Numbered from the stretch's first letter, positions 1-6,296 are shown. The stretch: 7,927 bases of DNA from an uncultured Clostridia bacterium (GCA_947088195.1 CAMUFS010000133.1:1-7927); one strand, 5' to 3'. Made by a program: numbers and translations. Notes: generated by a model from the sequence alone, not told the origin.

Positions 1-92
1 AAAAGCATGGGGCAGAGATGGTATTTTTCCCATATACAGAAAGAACCAGTTCAACGAAAATAAAAGGATTAATTGAAAAAAAATTAATATAA
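1..92 (+). CDS. C-terminal fragment of a probable cytidylyl/adenylyltransferase-family protein (5' end outside window)
   Basis: Reading from base 3, 29 codons run to a TAA at 90-92. The fragment contains FFPYTERTSSTKIKGLIEKK. A 'pYT...SSTkIk' ending of this kind is typical of nucleotidyltransferases of the glycerol-3-phosphate cytidylyltransferase (TagD-like) type, where the serine/threonine-rich motif near the C-terminus contacts the nucleotide. The catalytic HxGH motif would lie upstream, outside the window, so the substrate cannot be told. The gene points toward the minus-strand ABC operon (convergent), and the hairpin at 172-200 is its likely terminator. The family call rests on this short tail only; another member of the adenylyltransferase superfamily is possible. 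Confidence 0.6.
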   Translation, partial: KHGAEMVFFPYTERTSSTKIKGLIEKKLI

Positions 93-171
93 GTTTGCAG
101 AAGAAATACATTTATAAATTAATTACTCAGGGAAAATCAGAAAAGTAAGAGATTTGTTGTATATGTAATTT

Positions 172-205
172 GGCAGTGCAGCCATTAAAGCTGTACTGCC
201 GTTTT
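172..205 (+). terminator. Intrinsic terminator hairpin between convergent genes
   Basis: GGCAGTGCAGC (172-182) pairs with GCTGTACTGCC (190-200). This is an 11-bp stem with one G:T wobble and a 7-nt loop, followed on the + strand by GTTTT and further T-rich sequence. It would stop transcripts of the + strand gene ending at 92. On the minus strand the stem is followed by AATTACATA, without a real U run, so termination of the ABC operon there is less certain. The TAA stop of the ATPase gene (185-187) sits in the loop and its last five sense codons form one arm. Confidence 0.7.
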
Positions 206-769
206 GCATTTTAAAAGTTCAATGTCATCAGGATTATGAGTGACAAGAATAAGGGTTTTGTCTATGGTATTTTGTTTGATAAGCTGGCTTATTTTCTCTT
301 TTATTGTGACATCAAGTCCTGTGAAGGGTTCGTCCAGAAGAAGAATGGAAAAGTCTGCGGCAAGTGCACGGAGAATGGCGGCTCGCCTCTGTTCTCCGCC
401 ACTTAGGGAGCCGGGCTTATAGGTAGCATAGTTTTCAAGCTCCGCTTGTTTGAGAAGAGTGCAGATTTCGCTGTCAGACAGTTTTTTATTTACCAGTTTT
501 ATATTTTTTACAATGCTGGCGGAAGGAATAAGCCGATTTTCCTGAAATACCATGGAAATTTTATGGTGTGATGGCGGAAATAGAATTTGACCTTCTTGGG
601 GCTTTAGTAGTCCTGCTATCAAGTGCAATAGCGTAGTCTTGCCTGCGCCAGAAGGTGCGGTGAGAGCGGTTGCCGTTTTTGTGTGAATGGCTGTGGAAAA
701 ATGTGAAAAAATAGGTGCTTTTTCAGGATAAGAAAAAGATATGTTTTGAATTGATATAATATCAGGCAT
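185..769 (-). CDS. ABC importer ATP-binding protein, nitrate/sulfonate/taurine type, short form
   Basis: This is the ATPase subunit that would drive import through the adjacent permease. All nucleotide-binding elements are visible: an aromatic A-loop residue (Y14), Walker A APSGAGKTT (38-46), Q-loop Q76, signature LSGGEQRR (122-129), Walker B ILLLDE (142-147) with catalytic E147, a D-loop at TGLD (150-153) and the H-loop histidine H178. Two points are unusual. The first Walker A glycine is alanine (A38). The protein is 194 aa, against about 240-260 for typical SsuB/TauB proteins, and stops 16 residues after the H-loop, so it lacks the usual C-terminal tail. The start is well supported: AGGAGG lies 7 nt before the ATG, inside the last codons of the permease gene, 4 nt separate the two genes, and the frame is intact. 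Substrate is unknown. Confidence 0.93.
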   Translation of the reverse strand: MPDIISIQNISFSYPEKAPIFSHFSTAIHTKTATALTAPSGAGKTTLLHLIAGLLKPQEGQILFPPSHHKISMVFQENRLIPSASIVKNIKLVNKKLSDSEICTLLKQAELENYATYKPGSLSGGEQRRAAILRALAADFSILLLDEPFTGLDVTIKEKISQLIKQNTIDKTLILVTHNPDDIELLKCKTAVQL

Positions 770-773
770 ATTT

Positions 774-1541
774 CTACCTCCTTATATCCAGAGATTTTTC
801 CTGTCTAACGAGTCTGGATAGAATGATAAATATTTGCTCCCACCCTATACTTAGCAGGACTATTACAATGGTCCATGCAAATAGCTCTGGGGTTAGCAGA
901 TAGATTTTGGCTTGATAAAGCTTATTCCCTACGGAATTTCTGGAAAGTCCAATAATCTCGGCTGCGATTCCAGATTTCCATGCCATGCCAGCTGCGAGGG
1001 AGCAGGCTGACAGTACAGAAGGGAATATATGTGGAAGATAGATGGCAGAAAGTTGCTTTGGGACAGGGATATGAAAAAGCCTTGCCATCTCAAGCAGCTT
1101 TTGATCTGTCTGAGAAAGTGCTGTTAATGTATGAAGATATAGAATGGGAAGTACCATTAAAAATGGAATAAAGACAGCCAGCATGGAGGAATCCATCCAC
1201 AACAAGGTCAATATCACGAAAGAAGCCACGGGAACGGATTTTATTACCTTGATGGGAAGCCAGAGAAGTATTCTTATAGGGTTCCAGCAATAAGAGGCTA
1301 CGGCTAATACTACTCCAGTGCTTAAGCCCAAAAGAAAGCCTGCCCCAATGCGGAAAAAGGAGGAGAACACGCAGAGCCAGAAGCTTCTGGAAGGAAATAG
1401 CTCTGTGAATAGAACAGTAAAAACCTGAACTGGTGCAGGCAGAAATAATTCTTTTCCGATTTGCATGGCTGCCGCCTGCCACAGCAGCAGCCAAAACAAA
1501 GCAGCCAGAGAATAATATAAAATCGCTGGTTTATTCTTCAA
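774..1541 (-). CDS. ABC importer permease, nitrate/sulfonate/taurine (SsuC/TauC/NrtB-like) type
   Basis: Membrane subunit of the importer, 255 aa, a normal length for the BPD_transp_1 family. Hydrophobic segments lie at about 8-26, 54-83, 91-112, 118-140, 175-195 and 219-242, giving a probable six-helix protein. The cytoplasmic coupling (EAA-type) segment is around residues 149-171 and is followed by AWKSGIAAEIIGLS (187-200), a stretch characteristic of the sulfonate/nitrate/taurine permease group. The start is a TTG at 1541: it lies 10 nt after a GAGGAG ribosome binding site and overlaps the end of the substrate-binding protein gene by 11 nt, which suggests translational coupling. The C-terminal codons double as the ribosome binding site of the ATPase gene. 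Substrate is not deducible. Confidence 0.92.
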   Translation of the reverse strand: MKNKPAILYYSLAALFWLLLWQAAAMQIGKELFLPAPVQVFTVLFTELFPSRSFWLCVFSSFFRIGAGFLLGLSTGVVLAVASYCWNPIRILLWLPIKVIKSVPVASFVILTLLWMDSSMLAVFIPFLMVLPILYLHTLTALSQTDQKLLEMARLFHIPVPKQLSAIYLPHIFPSVLSACSLAAGMAWKSGIAAEIIGLSRNSVGNKLYQAKIYLLTPELFAWTIVIVLLSIGWEQIFIILSRLVRQEKSLDIRR

Positions 1542-2538
1542 GATAGAACATCTCCTCTTTTAAATTGCCGCCAATGGAAGCAGGGTTTTGGTCATATAGA
1601 ACTTGAAGGTAAGCAGTGGCATTTTCTTTCATTTCTTTTCCTGTTATAAACACGACATTACAATATGGAATCGCTTTTTTGGCAATGGCGGCCTTAAAAA
1701 CATCATATTGTTCTAGGAGAGCAGCCGTTTCATCAACAGAATTATTGGCATATTCCGCAGAGCTTTGGTATTCTGTTAAAAAGGTGCGGAAAGCCTCTGG
1801 ATTTTGTTCAAGAAATGTCTTTCGTACCACAATCACACCTGTGACAACTGTATTTTGTGTGAGAGCCTCCCATTCTTTTGTGATATCTAGGGCAATGCGA
1901 AGATCAGGATTGTTATTCATAGCTGATATAACAAAAGGCTGTGGCAGCATAGCTGCGGCATTGGGATGCTGTGACAGGGTGGCAACTACCTCAGAAGCTT
2001 CTGATTTATATTCAATAGTAACGTCTTTATCTGGATCGAGACCTGCGCAGGTTAAAAGATAACGCAGCGTATATTCTGGTGTGGTGCCCTGTCCAGTGGA
2101 GTAAAGTGTCTTGCCAGCAAGATCGCTAATGGTCTTGATGGAGGAGCCCCCCTCAACAATATAGAGAACTCCTAACGTATTAATTGCGGCTGTCAGAATT
2201 TCCCCGTCCGTCTTATTATATAGTACACTGGCAAGATTGCAGGGGACAGAGGCGATATCCAAATCACCTTTTAACAGAGCAGCACTTAATTCATCGGCAG
2301 CGCCTGCTATGGTGTACTGATACGTGTTTGTTGTATTGCCGGCATCTGATTCGGATAGCAATCGAATCATACCTATCGCAGTTGGGCCTTTCATACAGCC
2401 AATGCGGATTTCGCTTGTTTGGGTAGGAGCTTCGGTGCTCTCATTTTTGGTGGTCTGCTGAGGGTTGGAGGAGCAGCCAGACAACATGGTAAGGAAAATA
2501 CAACCCATTAAAATAAGTGTGATAAGCTTTTTGTACAT
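1531..2538 (-). CDS. ABC importer substrate-binding lipoprotein, NMT1/SsuA-like
   Basis: First gene of the importer operon, 335 aa. It begins with a lipoprotein signal peptide: positive residues K3-K4, a hydrophobic core, and the lipobox LSGC ending at C22, the expected lipidation site. A Ser/Thr/Gln/Asn-rich linker follows to about residue 43. The mature part looks like a type II periplasmic-binding fold of the nitrate/sulfonate/taurine (NMT1/THI5-like) group: KGPTAIGMIRLL (50-61) at the ligand-binding start, LKGDLDIASVPCNLAS (89-104), DLAGKTLYSTGQGTTPEYTL (139-158) and LPQPFV (198-203). In Gram-positives such proteins are tethered to the outer face of the membrane. Minus-strand AAAGGA about 11 nt before the ATG is the likely ribosome binding site. 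Ligand is unknown: sulfonates, pyrimidine precursors or other small molecules are all possible for the family. Confidence 0.9.
   Translation of the reverse strand: MYKKLITLILMGCIFLTMLSGCSSNPQQTTKNESTEAPTQTSEIRIGCMKGPTAIGMIRLLSESDAGNTTNTYQYTIAGAADELSAALLKGDLDIASVPCNLASVLYNKTDGEILTAAINTLGVLYIVEGGSSIKTISDLAGKTLYSTGQGTTPEYTLRYLLTCAGLDPDKDVTIEYKSEASEVVATLSQHPNAAAMLPQPFVISAMNNNPDLRIALDITKEWEALTQNTVVTGVIVVRKTFLEQNPEAFRTFLTEYQSSAEYANNSVDETAALLEQYDVFKAAIAKKAIPYCNVVFITGKEMKENATAYLQVLYDQNPASIGGNLKEEMFYLEE
1552..1557 (-). promoter_or_regulatory. Ribosome binding site that fixes the permease TTG start
   Basis: The minus strand reads GAGGAG here, followed by 10 nt and then TTG at 1541. The ATG immediately after the GAGGAG is in the frame of the substrate-binding protein and reaches its stop after five more codons, so it is not the permease start. 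Confidence 0.7.
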
Positions 2539-2565
2539 GTGAAAATCGATCCTTTCTGTAAAATT

Positions 2566-2587
2566 AACCGTATTAGAAAGAGCGGTT
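2566..2587. repeat. Inverted repeat in the leader of the ABC operon
   Basis: AACCG (2566-2570) and CGGTT (2583-2587) form a 5-bp inverted repeat with a 12-nt spacer. It lies between the predicted transcription start of the minus-strand operon (about 2593) and the start codon at 2538. Seven Ts follow on the + strand, but no gene enters from that side, so a terminator role makes little sense. It may be an operator or a small leader hairpin, or chance. Confidence 0.3.
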
Positions 2588-2599
2588 TTTTTAAGTTAA

Positions 2600-2628
2600 A
2601 GTATAACAAATTTCAGATGGAATGGCAA
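2600..2628 (-). promoter_or_regulatory. Sigma-A-type promoter for the ABC importer operon
   Basis: On the minus strand TTGCCA (-35; + strand 2623-2628) is separated by exactly 17 bp from TATACT (-10; + strand 2600-2605). Predicted transcription start is near 2593, giving a leader of roughly 55 nt before the substrate-binding protein start codon. Confidence 0.7.
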
Positions 2629-2655
2629 GTTAAAGCAATTCTTTGTAAAATTTTG

Positions 2656-2684
2656 TTGATGATATTCGCTTTTGAGTTTATAAT
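2656..2684 (+). promoter_or_regulatory. Sigma-A-type promoter for the hydrogenase-chemoreceptor gene
   Basis: TTGATG (2656-2661), a 17-bp spacer and a perfect TATAAT (2679-2684) predict a start near 2691, about 67 nt before the start codon at 2758. No second promoter of this quality was found ahead of the next two + strand genes, so this one may drive all three. Confidence 0.7.
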
Positions 2685-2705
2685 ATTTTTGTATAAACCG
2701 TTCGG

Positions 2706-2715
2706 AAAAGCTTTT
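2706..2715. repeat. 10-bp perfect palindrome downstream of the + promoter
   Basis: AAAAGCTTTT is self-complementary and sits about 15-25 nt after the predicted transcription start of the hydrogenase-chemoreceptor gene, a usual place for a repressor operator. It is short and A/T-rich, so chance is a real alternative. CCGTTCGG just before it (2698-2705) is a near-palindrome. Confidence 0.25.
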
Positions 2716-2742
2716 ATGGGTTGTGTTATCGATGAAAGGAAA

Positions 2743-2749
2743 GAGGGGG
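2743..2749 (+). promoter_or_regulatory. Ribosome binding site of the hydrogenase-chemoreceptor gene
   Basis: GAGGGGG ends 8 nt before the ATG at 2758 and supports that start. GAGGA directly abutting the ATG is too close to act as a Shine-Dalgarno sequence. Confidence 0.6.
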
Positions 2750-2757
2750 AATGAGGA

Positions 2758-4707
2758 ATGGGAAAAAACACAGGATTAGTTTATACGAATGAAAATTGTA
2801 TTGTGTGCAACAAATGTATTTCTGTATGTCCAGTTCCATCTGCCAACTATGCAGTGAAGCTTGAGGACGGAAGCAGCAGGATTGAGGTGGAGGGGGATGC
2901 CTGTATATCCTGTGGAGCTTGCTTTGATGCTTGCAAGCATAGTGCAAGATCGTATCGAGATGATACGGAACGTTTCTTTGAGGATCTAAAGAAGGGAGAG
3001 AAGATTTCGCTTTTGATAGCTCCAGCCTTTATGGCAAATTATCCATCGGAGTATCAGAAGTATCTGGGGATTTTAAAGACTGCGGGGGTAAATCGAATTT
3101 TCAGTGTATCGTTTGGGGCGGATATCACAACATGGGCATATCTGAATTATATTAAGTCTCACCATTTTCTTGGAGGAATCTCTCAGCCATGTCCAGCAGT
3201 AGTAGATTATATTGAAAAAAATATGCCAGAGCTTTTGCCAAAGCTGATGCCAGTACATAGTCCTCTGATGTGTGGTGCTATCTATGTCAAGAAATATCTA
3301 GGGCTTAGGGATAAGCTGGCTTTTCTTAGTCCCTGCATAGCCAAAAAGAATGAGATAGAGGATCCAAATTGCGGTGGCTATGTATCTTATAATATAACAT
3401 TTCAACATTTAATCTGTTATATTAAGGAGCATGGGCTTTCGGGCAATGTGTTGGCAAAGGATGAGATAGAGTATGGTCTTGGCTCTGTCTATCCGACACC
3501 CGGAGGGCTAAAAGAGAATATACACTGGTTTCTCGGTGATGATATCTTTGTCCGTCAGGCAGAGGGTGAGAGACATATGTATGAGTACCTAAAGGAGTAT
3601 CAGGAAAGAATACATGCAGGAAAATCTCTTCCTTTTATGGTGGATGCTCTAAATTGTTCTCAGGGCTGTCTGTATGGGACAGGTATTGAGCAGGCGAAGG
3701 CAGAGGGCGATGATACGCTGATGAATATTCAGAAGATTCGTGAGAAAAGTATCAAGCATGGAGGTGCATGGGGCAAAAGGCTTTCGCCAAAGAGAAGACT
3801 TGCAGCTTTGAATTCTCAATTTCGAAAATTAAGGTTGGAAGATTTTATCCGTCATTATACCGATAAATCAAGTCAAATAAAGATGAAGCCTGTATCCAAT
3901 CAGGAGCTTGTCAGAATATTTGATGAAATGGGCAAACATACAAAAGAACAGCAGCAGATTGATTGTTCTGCATGTGGATATACGAGCTGTAAAGACATGG
4001 CATGTGCCATTTACAATGGCATAAATATGAAAGAGAATTGTATCCATTATGTCAAGGATTTGGCGATGGAGGAAATGGAGCATGTGAAGAAATTAAGTGA
4101 TCAGGTACAGGCAGATACGGAGGCGAGGATTCGGCGTGCAGATACAGTGAGAGAAGTTATTGATCACGTTACGGAGAGCTTTCAGAGTATGCAGAGCTCG
4201 TTAGCAGAGGTGAGCGTGGGCAATGAGGGAAATGCGCAGGAGAGCACAGAGATCGCTGTCAATATGCAGAATATCAATAATTACAGTCGCCAGATGACAG
4301 AGGCTTTTGGGCATATCACAGAGTTGTTGGACAGCATTGAGAAGAATAATAATTCAATCTTTGACATTGCGTCGGAGACAGAGCTTTTGTCACTTAATGC
4401 TTCTATTGAGGCGGCGAGGGCTGGCGAGGCAGGCAAAGGATTTGCCGTGGTGGCAGGAGAGATTAAAAATCTGTCAGATTCCAGCCGTGACGCGGCGAAG
4501 GACTCCAATGACACTTCTGCAAAAGTAAAGAAATTTATGGAGAATCTGAGGCAGCAGGCAGAGAACTTGTCTGGGCTTGTGGTTCAGGTGGATCAGAGGG
4601 TGGACACTCTTGCCGCCGCCACAGAACAGATTGCTGCAAGTACAAAGCTGGTGGAAGAATTGTCGGGACAGATTCAGGAGGAATTGTTGAATATTCAGAA
4701 GCTGTAA
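2758..4707 (+). CDS. Fusion of ferredoxin, [FeFe]-hydrogenase H-cluster, Fe-S and methyl-accepting chemotaxis domains: putative cytosolic H2/redox chemoreceptor
   Basis: 649 aa in four parts. Residues 14-24 and 49-59 are two CxxCxxCxxxC [4Fe-4S] motifs of a 2x4Fe-4S ferredoxin domain. Residues about 80-370 match the large-subunit C-terminal domain of [FeFe] hydrogenase: motif L1 is SQPCPAVV (142-149), L2 is SPCIAKKNE (191-199) and L3 is NCSQGC (299-304), so the four cysteines that hold the H-cluster (C145, C193, C300, C304) are kept. Residues 403-428 form a CxxCx4C...C motif (C403, C406, C411, C428) like the Fe-S domain of RnfB and CODH/ACS proteins. Residues about 432-649 are a methyl-accepting chemotaxis signalling coiled coil with the hairpin core LLSLNASIEAARAGE (543-557) and GKGFAVVA (559-566). 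No transmembrane helix or signal peptide is visible, so it should be cytosolic and contact CheA/CheW. In catalytic enzymes L1 reads TSCCP; here the proton-relay cysteine is P144, suggesting a sensor of the HydS type rather than a bulk catalyst. Sensing H2 is inference. Confidence 0.9.
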   Translation: MGKNTGLVYTNENCIVCNKCISVCPVPSANYAVKLEDGSSRIEVEGDACISCGACFDACKHSARSYRDDTERFFEDLKKGEKISLLIAPAFMANYPSEYQKYLGILKTAGVNRIFSVSFGADITTWAYLNYIKSHHFLGGISQPCPAVVDYIEKNMPELLPKLMPVHSPLMCGAIYVKKYLGLRDKLAFLSPCIAKKNEIEDPNCGGYVSYNITFQHLICYIKEHGLSGNVLAKDEIEYGLGSVYPTPGGLKENIHWFLGDDIFVRQAEGERHMYEYLKEYQERIHAGKSLPFMVDALNCSQGCLYGTGIEQAKAEGDDTLMNIQKIREKSIKHGGAWGKRLSPKRRLAALNSQFRKLRLEDFIRHYTDKSSQIKMKPVSNQELVRIFDEMGKHTKEQQQIDCSACGYTSCKDMACAIYNGINMKENCIHYVKDLAMEEMEHVKKLSDQVQADTEARIRRADTVREVIDHVTESFQSMQSSLAEVSVGNEGNAQESTEIAVNMQNINNYSRQMTEAFGHITELLDSIEKNNNSIFDIASETELLSLNASIEAARAGEAGKGFAVVAGEIKNLSDSSRDAAKDSNDTSAKVKKFMENLRQQAENLSGLVVQVDQRVDTLAAATEQIAASTKLVEELSGQIQEELLNIQKL

Positions 4708-4736
4708 TGGAATACAGAAAATAATGAGAGAGGAAT

Positions 4737-4742
4737 AGGAGG
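4737..4742 (+). promoter_or_regulatory. Ribosome binding site of the sodium symporter gene
   Basis: AGGAGG lies only 3 nt before the ATG at 4746. The spacing is tight, and the purine-rich GAGAGGA just upstream (4727-4733) may be the functional site instead. Either way the ATG at 4746 is the natural start, because the protein then begins directly with the conserved N-terminus of its family. Confidence 0.5.
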
Positions 4743-4745
4743 CGT

Positions 4746-6212
4746 ATGAGTAGAGAAAGGTTTGGTTCAAGAATTGGTTTTATTTTGGTATCAGCAGGCT
4801 GTGCCATTGGAATAGGCAATGTGTGGAAGTTTCCATATATGTGTGGAGAATATGGTGGGGCAGCATTTATTTTGATTTATCTTTGTTTTTTGGTGTTGCT
4901 TGGGATCCCAGTGCTTGTCTGTGAATTTGCGGTAGGACGTGCAAGCCGGCGCAGCGTGGTGATGAGCTTTGAGCGTCTGGAGCCCAAGGGGACAGCTTGG
5001 CATAGACTGAAGATAATAGGGATTGTGGGCTGCTATATGCTGATGATGTTTTACACCTCGGTGGGTGGCTGGATGATGAATTATTGTGTAAAAAGTGTAC
5101 AAGGCGTATTTTATCAGGCGACGCAGGAGCAGATTACAGACACATTTAATCATATGCTTGTGAACACACCGGAGATGATTTTCTGGACAGTGCTTATCTG
5201 TATCATTGGCTTTGTTGTGTGTTTATTTGGTTTGCAGAAGGGCATAGAGAAAATCACAAAATTTATGATGGCGGCATTGCTAGTTATTATGGTAGTTCTT
5301 GCTGTACATTCTATATTCTTAAAAGGAGCAGCAGAGGGAATCCGTTTTTACCTTATTCCTGATTTTGAAAAAATGATAGAGCAGGGCATTGGAAATGTGG
5401 TTTTTGCGGCACTTAGTCAGGCATTTTTCACACTTTCCCTCGGCGTGGGTGCCATGCTTATCTTTGGAAGTTATCTGGGAAATGAGAGAAGTCTTACAGG
5501 AGAAGCAGTAAGCATCACGGGTCTGGATACCTTTGTGACATTGACAGCAGGCTTTATTGTGATACCTGCATGTTTTGCATATGGAATAGAACCGGGCTCA
5601 GGGCCAAGCTTAGTGTTTATTACGCTTCCACGTATTTTTTCTCAGATGGCAGGTGGAAGGGTATGGGGGTCTTTATTCTTTCTATTTTTAACATTTGCAG
5701 CACTTACCACTATTATTGCGGTATTTGAAAATATTGTGGCATTTGATATGGATCTTTTTGGGTGGACAAGGAAAAAGAGTGTGTTTGTCAGTATGGCTTT
5801 GATGATTATACTTAGTATGCCATGTGTATTGGGATTTCATCTGCTTTCATGGATAGAGCCATTTGGAAGCGGCAGCACCATTATGGATCTGGAAGATTTT
5901 ATTGTGTCAAATAATTTGCTTCCGCTGGGAAGCCTTGGCTATGTACTTTTTTGCACCAGCCGAAGAGGATGGGGTTGGAATGCATTTATAAAAGAGGCAA
6001 ATCAGGGGACGGGGCTTCTGTTTCCAGAGAAATTTAAATATTATGTATCTTATGTAATCCCAGCTATTATTGTGGTGATCTATCTAAAGGGCTATTATGA
6101 TATGTTTGCAAAGAAAGGTACAATAACATTGCTTATTTGGATGATGGTTGCTATTTTATTTTTGGCGTTTATCTTTGTATGTGCATTTTTTTCTTCTTCA
6201 AAAAAATCTTAA
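4746..6212 (+). CDS. Na+-dependent transporter of the neurotransmitter:sodium symporter (NSS/SNF) family
   Basis: Inner-membrane secondary transporter that in bacteria usually imports amino acids or similar zwitterions with Na+. It is 488 aa with about 12 hydrophobic segments (roughly 10-31, 38-63, 87-115, 143-164, 168-190, 218-241, 256-280, 305-334, 345-365, 384-403, 432-450, 459-482). The family hallmark in TM1 is AIGIGNVWKFPY (20-31), where N25 matches LeuT N27. TM6 has SQAFFTLSLGVG (224-235), the LeuT substrate-contact region, and TM8 has FAALTTIIAVFE (317-328), where T321/T322 match the Na2-site Thr/Ser pair. The usual gating arginine of 'WRFP' is lysine (K28). An acidic residue in TM7 (D261) is in keeping with chloride-independent bacterial members; that alignment was made by eye. 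It follows the chemoreceptor gene by 38 nt. The substrate cannot be assigned. Confidence 0.93.
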   Translation: MSRERFGSRIGFILVSAGCAIGIGNVWKFPYMCGEYGGAAFILIYLCFLVLLGIPVLVCEFAVGRASRRSVVMSFERLEPKGTAWHRLKIIGIVGCYMLMMFYTSVGGWMMNYCVKSVQGVFYQATQEQITDTFNHMLVNTPEMIFWTVLICIIGFVVCLFGLQKGIEKITKFMMAALLVIMVVLAVHSIFLKGAAEGIRFYLIPDFEKMIEQGIGNVVFAALSQAFFTLSLGVGAMLIFGSYLGNERSLTGEAVSITGLDTFVTLTAGFIVIPACFAYGIEPGSGPSLVFITLPRIFSQMAGGRVWGSLFFLFLTFAALTTIIAVFENIVAFDMDLFGWTRKKSVFVSMALMIILSMPCVLGFHLLSWIEPFGSGSTIMDLEDFIVSNNLLPLGSLGYVLFCTSRRGWGWNAFIKEANQGTGLLFPEKFKYYVSYVIPAIIVVIYLKGYYDMFAKKGTITLLIWMMVAILFLAFIFVCAFFSSSKKS

Positions 6213-6281
6213 AAAATTAAAATGCATGAATTTCTGCTTTCAGGAAATACTGTACGAAAAAGTATAGTGTACAATGTTGGC

Positions 6282-6287
6282 AGGAGG
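6282..6287 (+). promoter_or_regulatory. Ribosome binding site that fixes the start of the FAD/Rieske gene
   Basis: AGGAGG lies 9 nt before the ATG at 6297. An earlier in-frame ATG at 6222 has only A/T-rich sequence before it, and the 25 extra residues it would add do not look like the family N-terminus, so 6297 is preferred. Confidence 0.75.
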
Positions 6288-6296
6288 ACAGGCAGG

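Noticed and set aside
1090..1494. 134-codon minus-strand ORF overlapping the permease gene
   Set aside because: It lies in another frame of a well-supported membrane protein gene and its translation lacks any recognisable motif.
2539..2754. 71-codon + strand ORF in the divergent region
   Set aside because: It starts with GTG, has no ribosome binding site, runs through both promoters and ends inside the next gene's leader. The translation shows no family features.
4474..5153. Minus-strand ORFs of 94-120 codons opposite the end of the chemoreceptor gene and start of the symporter gene
   Set aside because: They are antisense to clearly conserved protein motifs and show no ribosome binding sites or family features.
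6182..6226. Possible terminator after the symporter gene (GCATTTT ... AAAATGC)
   Set aside because: The pairing is purely A/T-rich with a loop of more than 25 nt and no U run after the second arm.
6251..6275. Possible promoter or operator (TGTAC...GTACA with TATAGT and TACAAT) before the FAD/Rieske gene
   Set aside because: No acceptable -35 box is at the right distance from either -10-like sequence, and the inverted arms are only 5 bp; chance is likely.
6222..6296. 25-residue N-terminal extension of the FAD/Rieske protein
   Set aside because: No Shine-Dalgarno sequence precedes the ATG at 6222, whereas AGGAGG sits 9 nt before the ATG at 6297 and the family N-terminus fits the later start.
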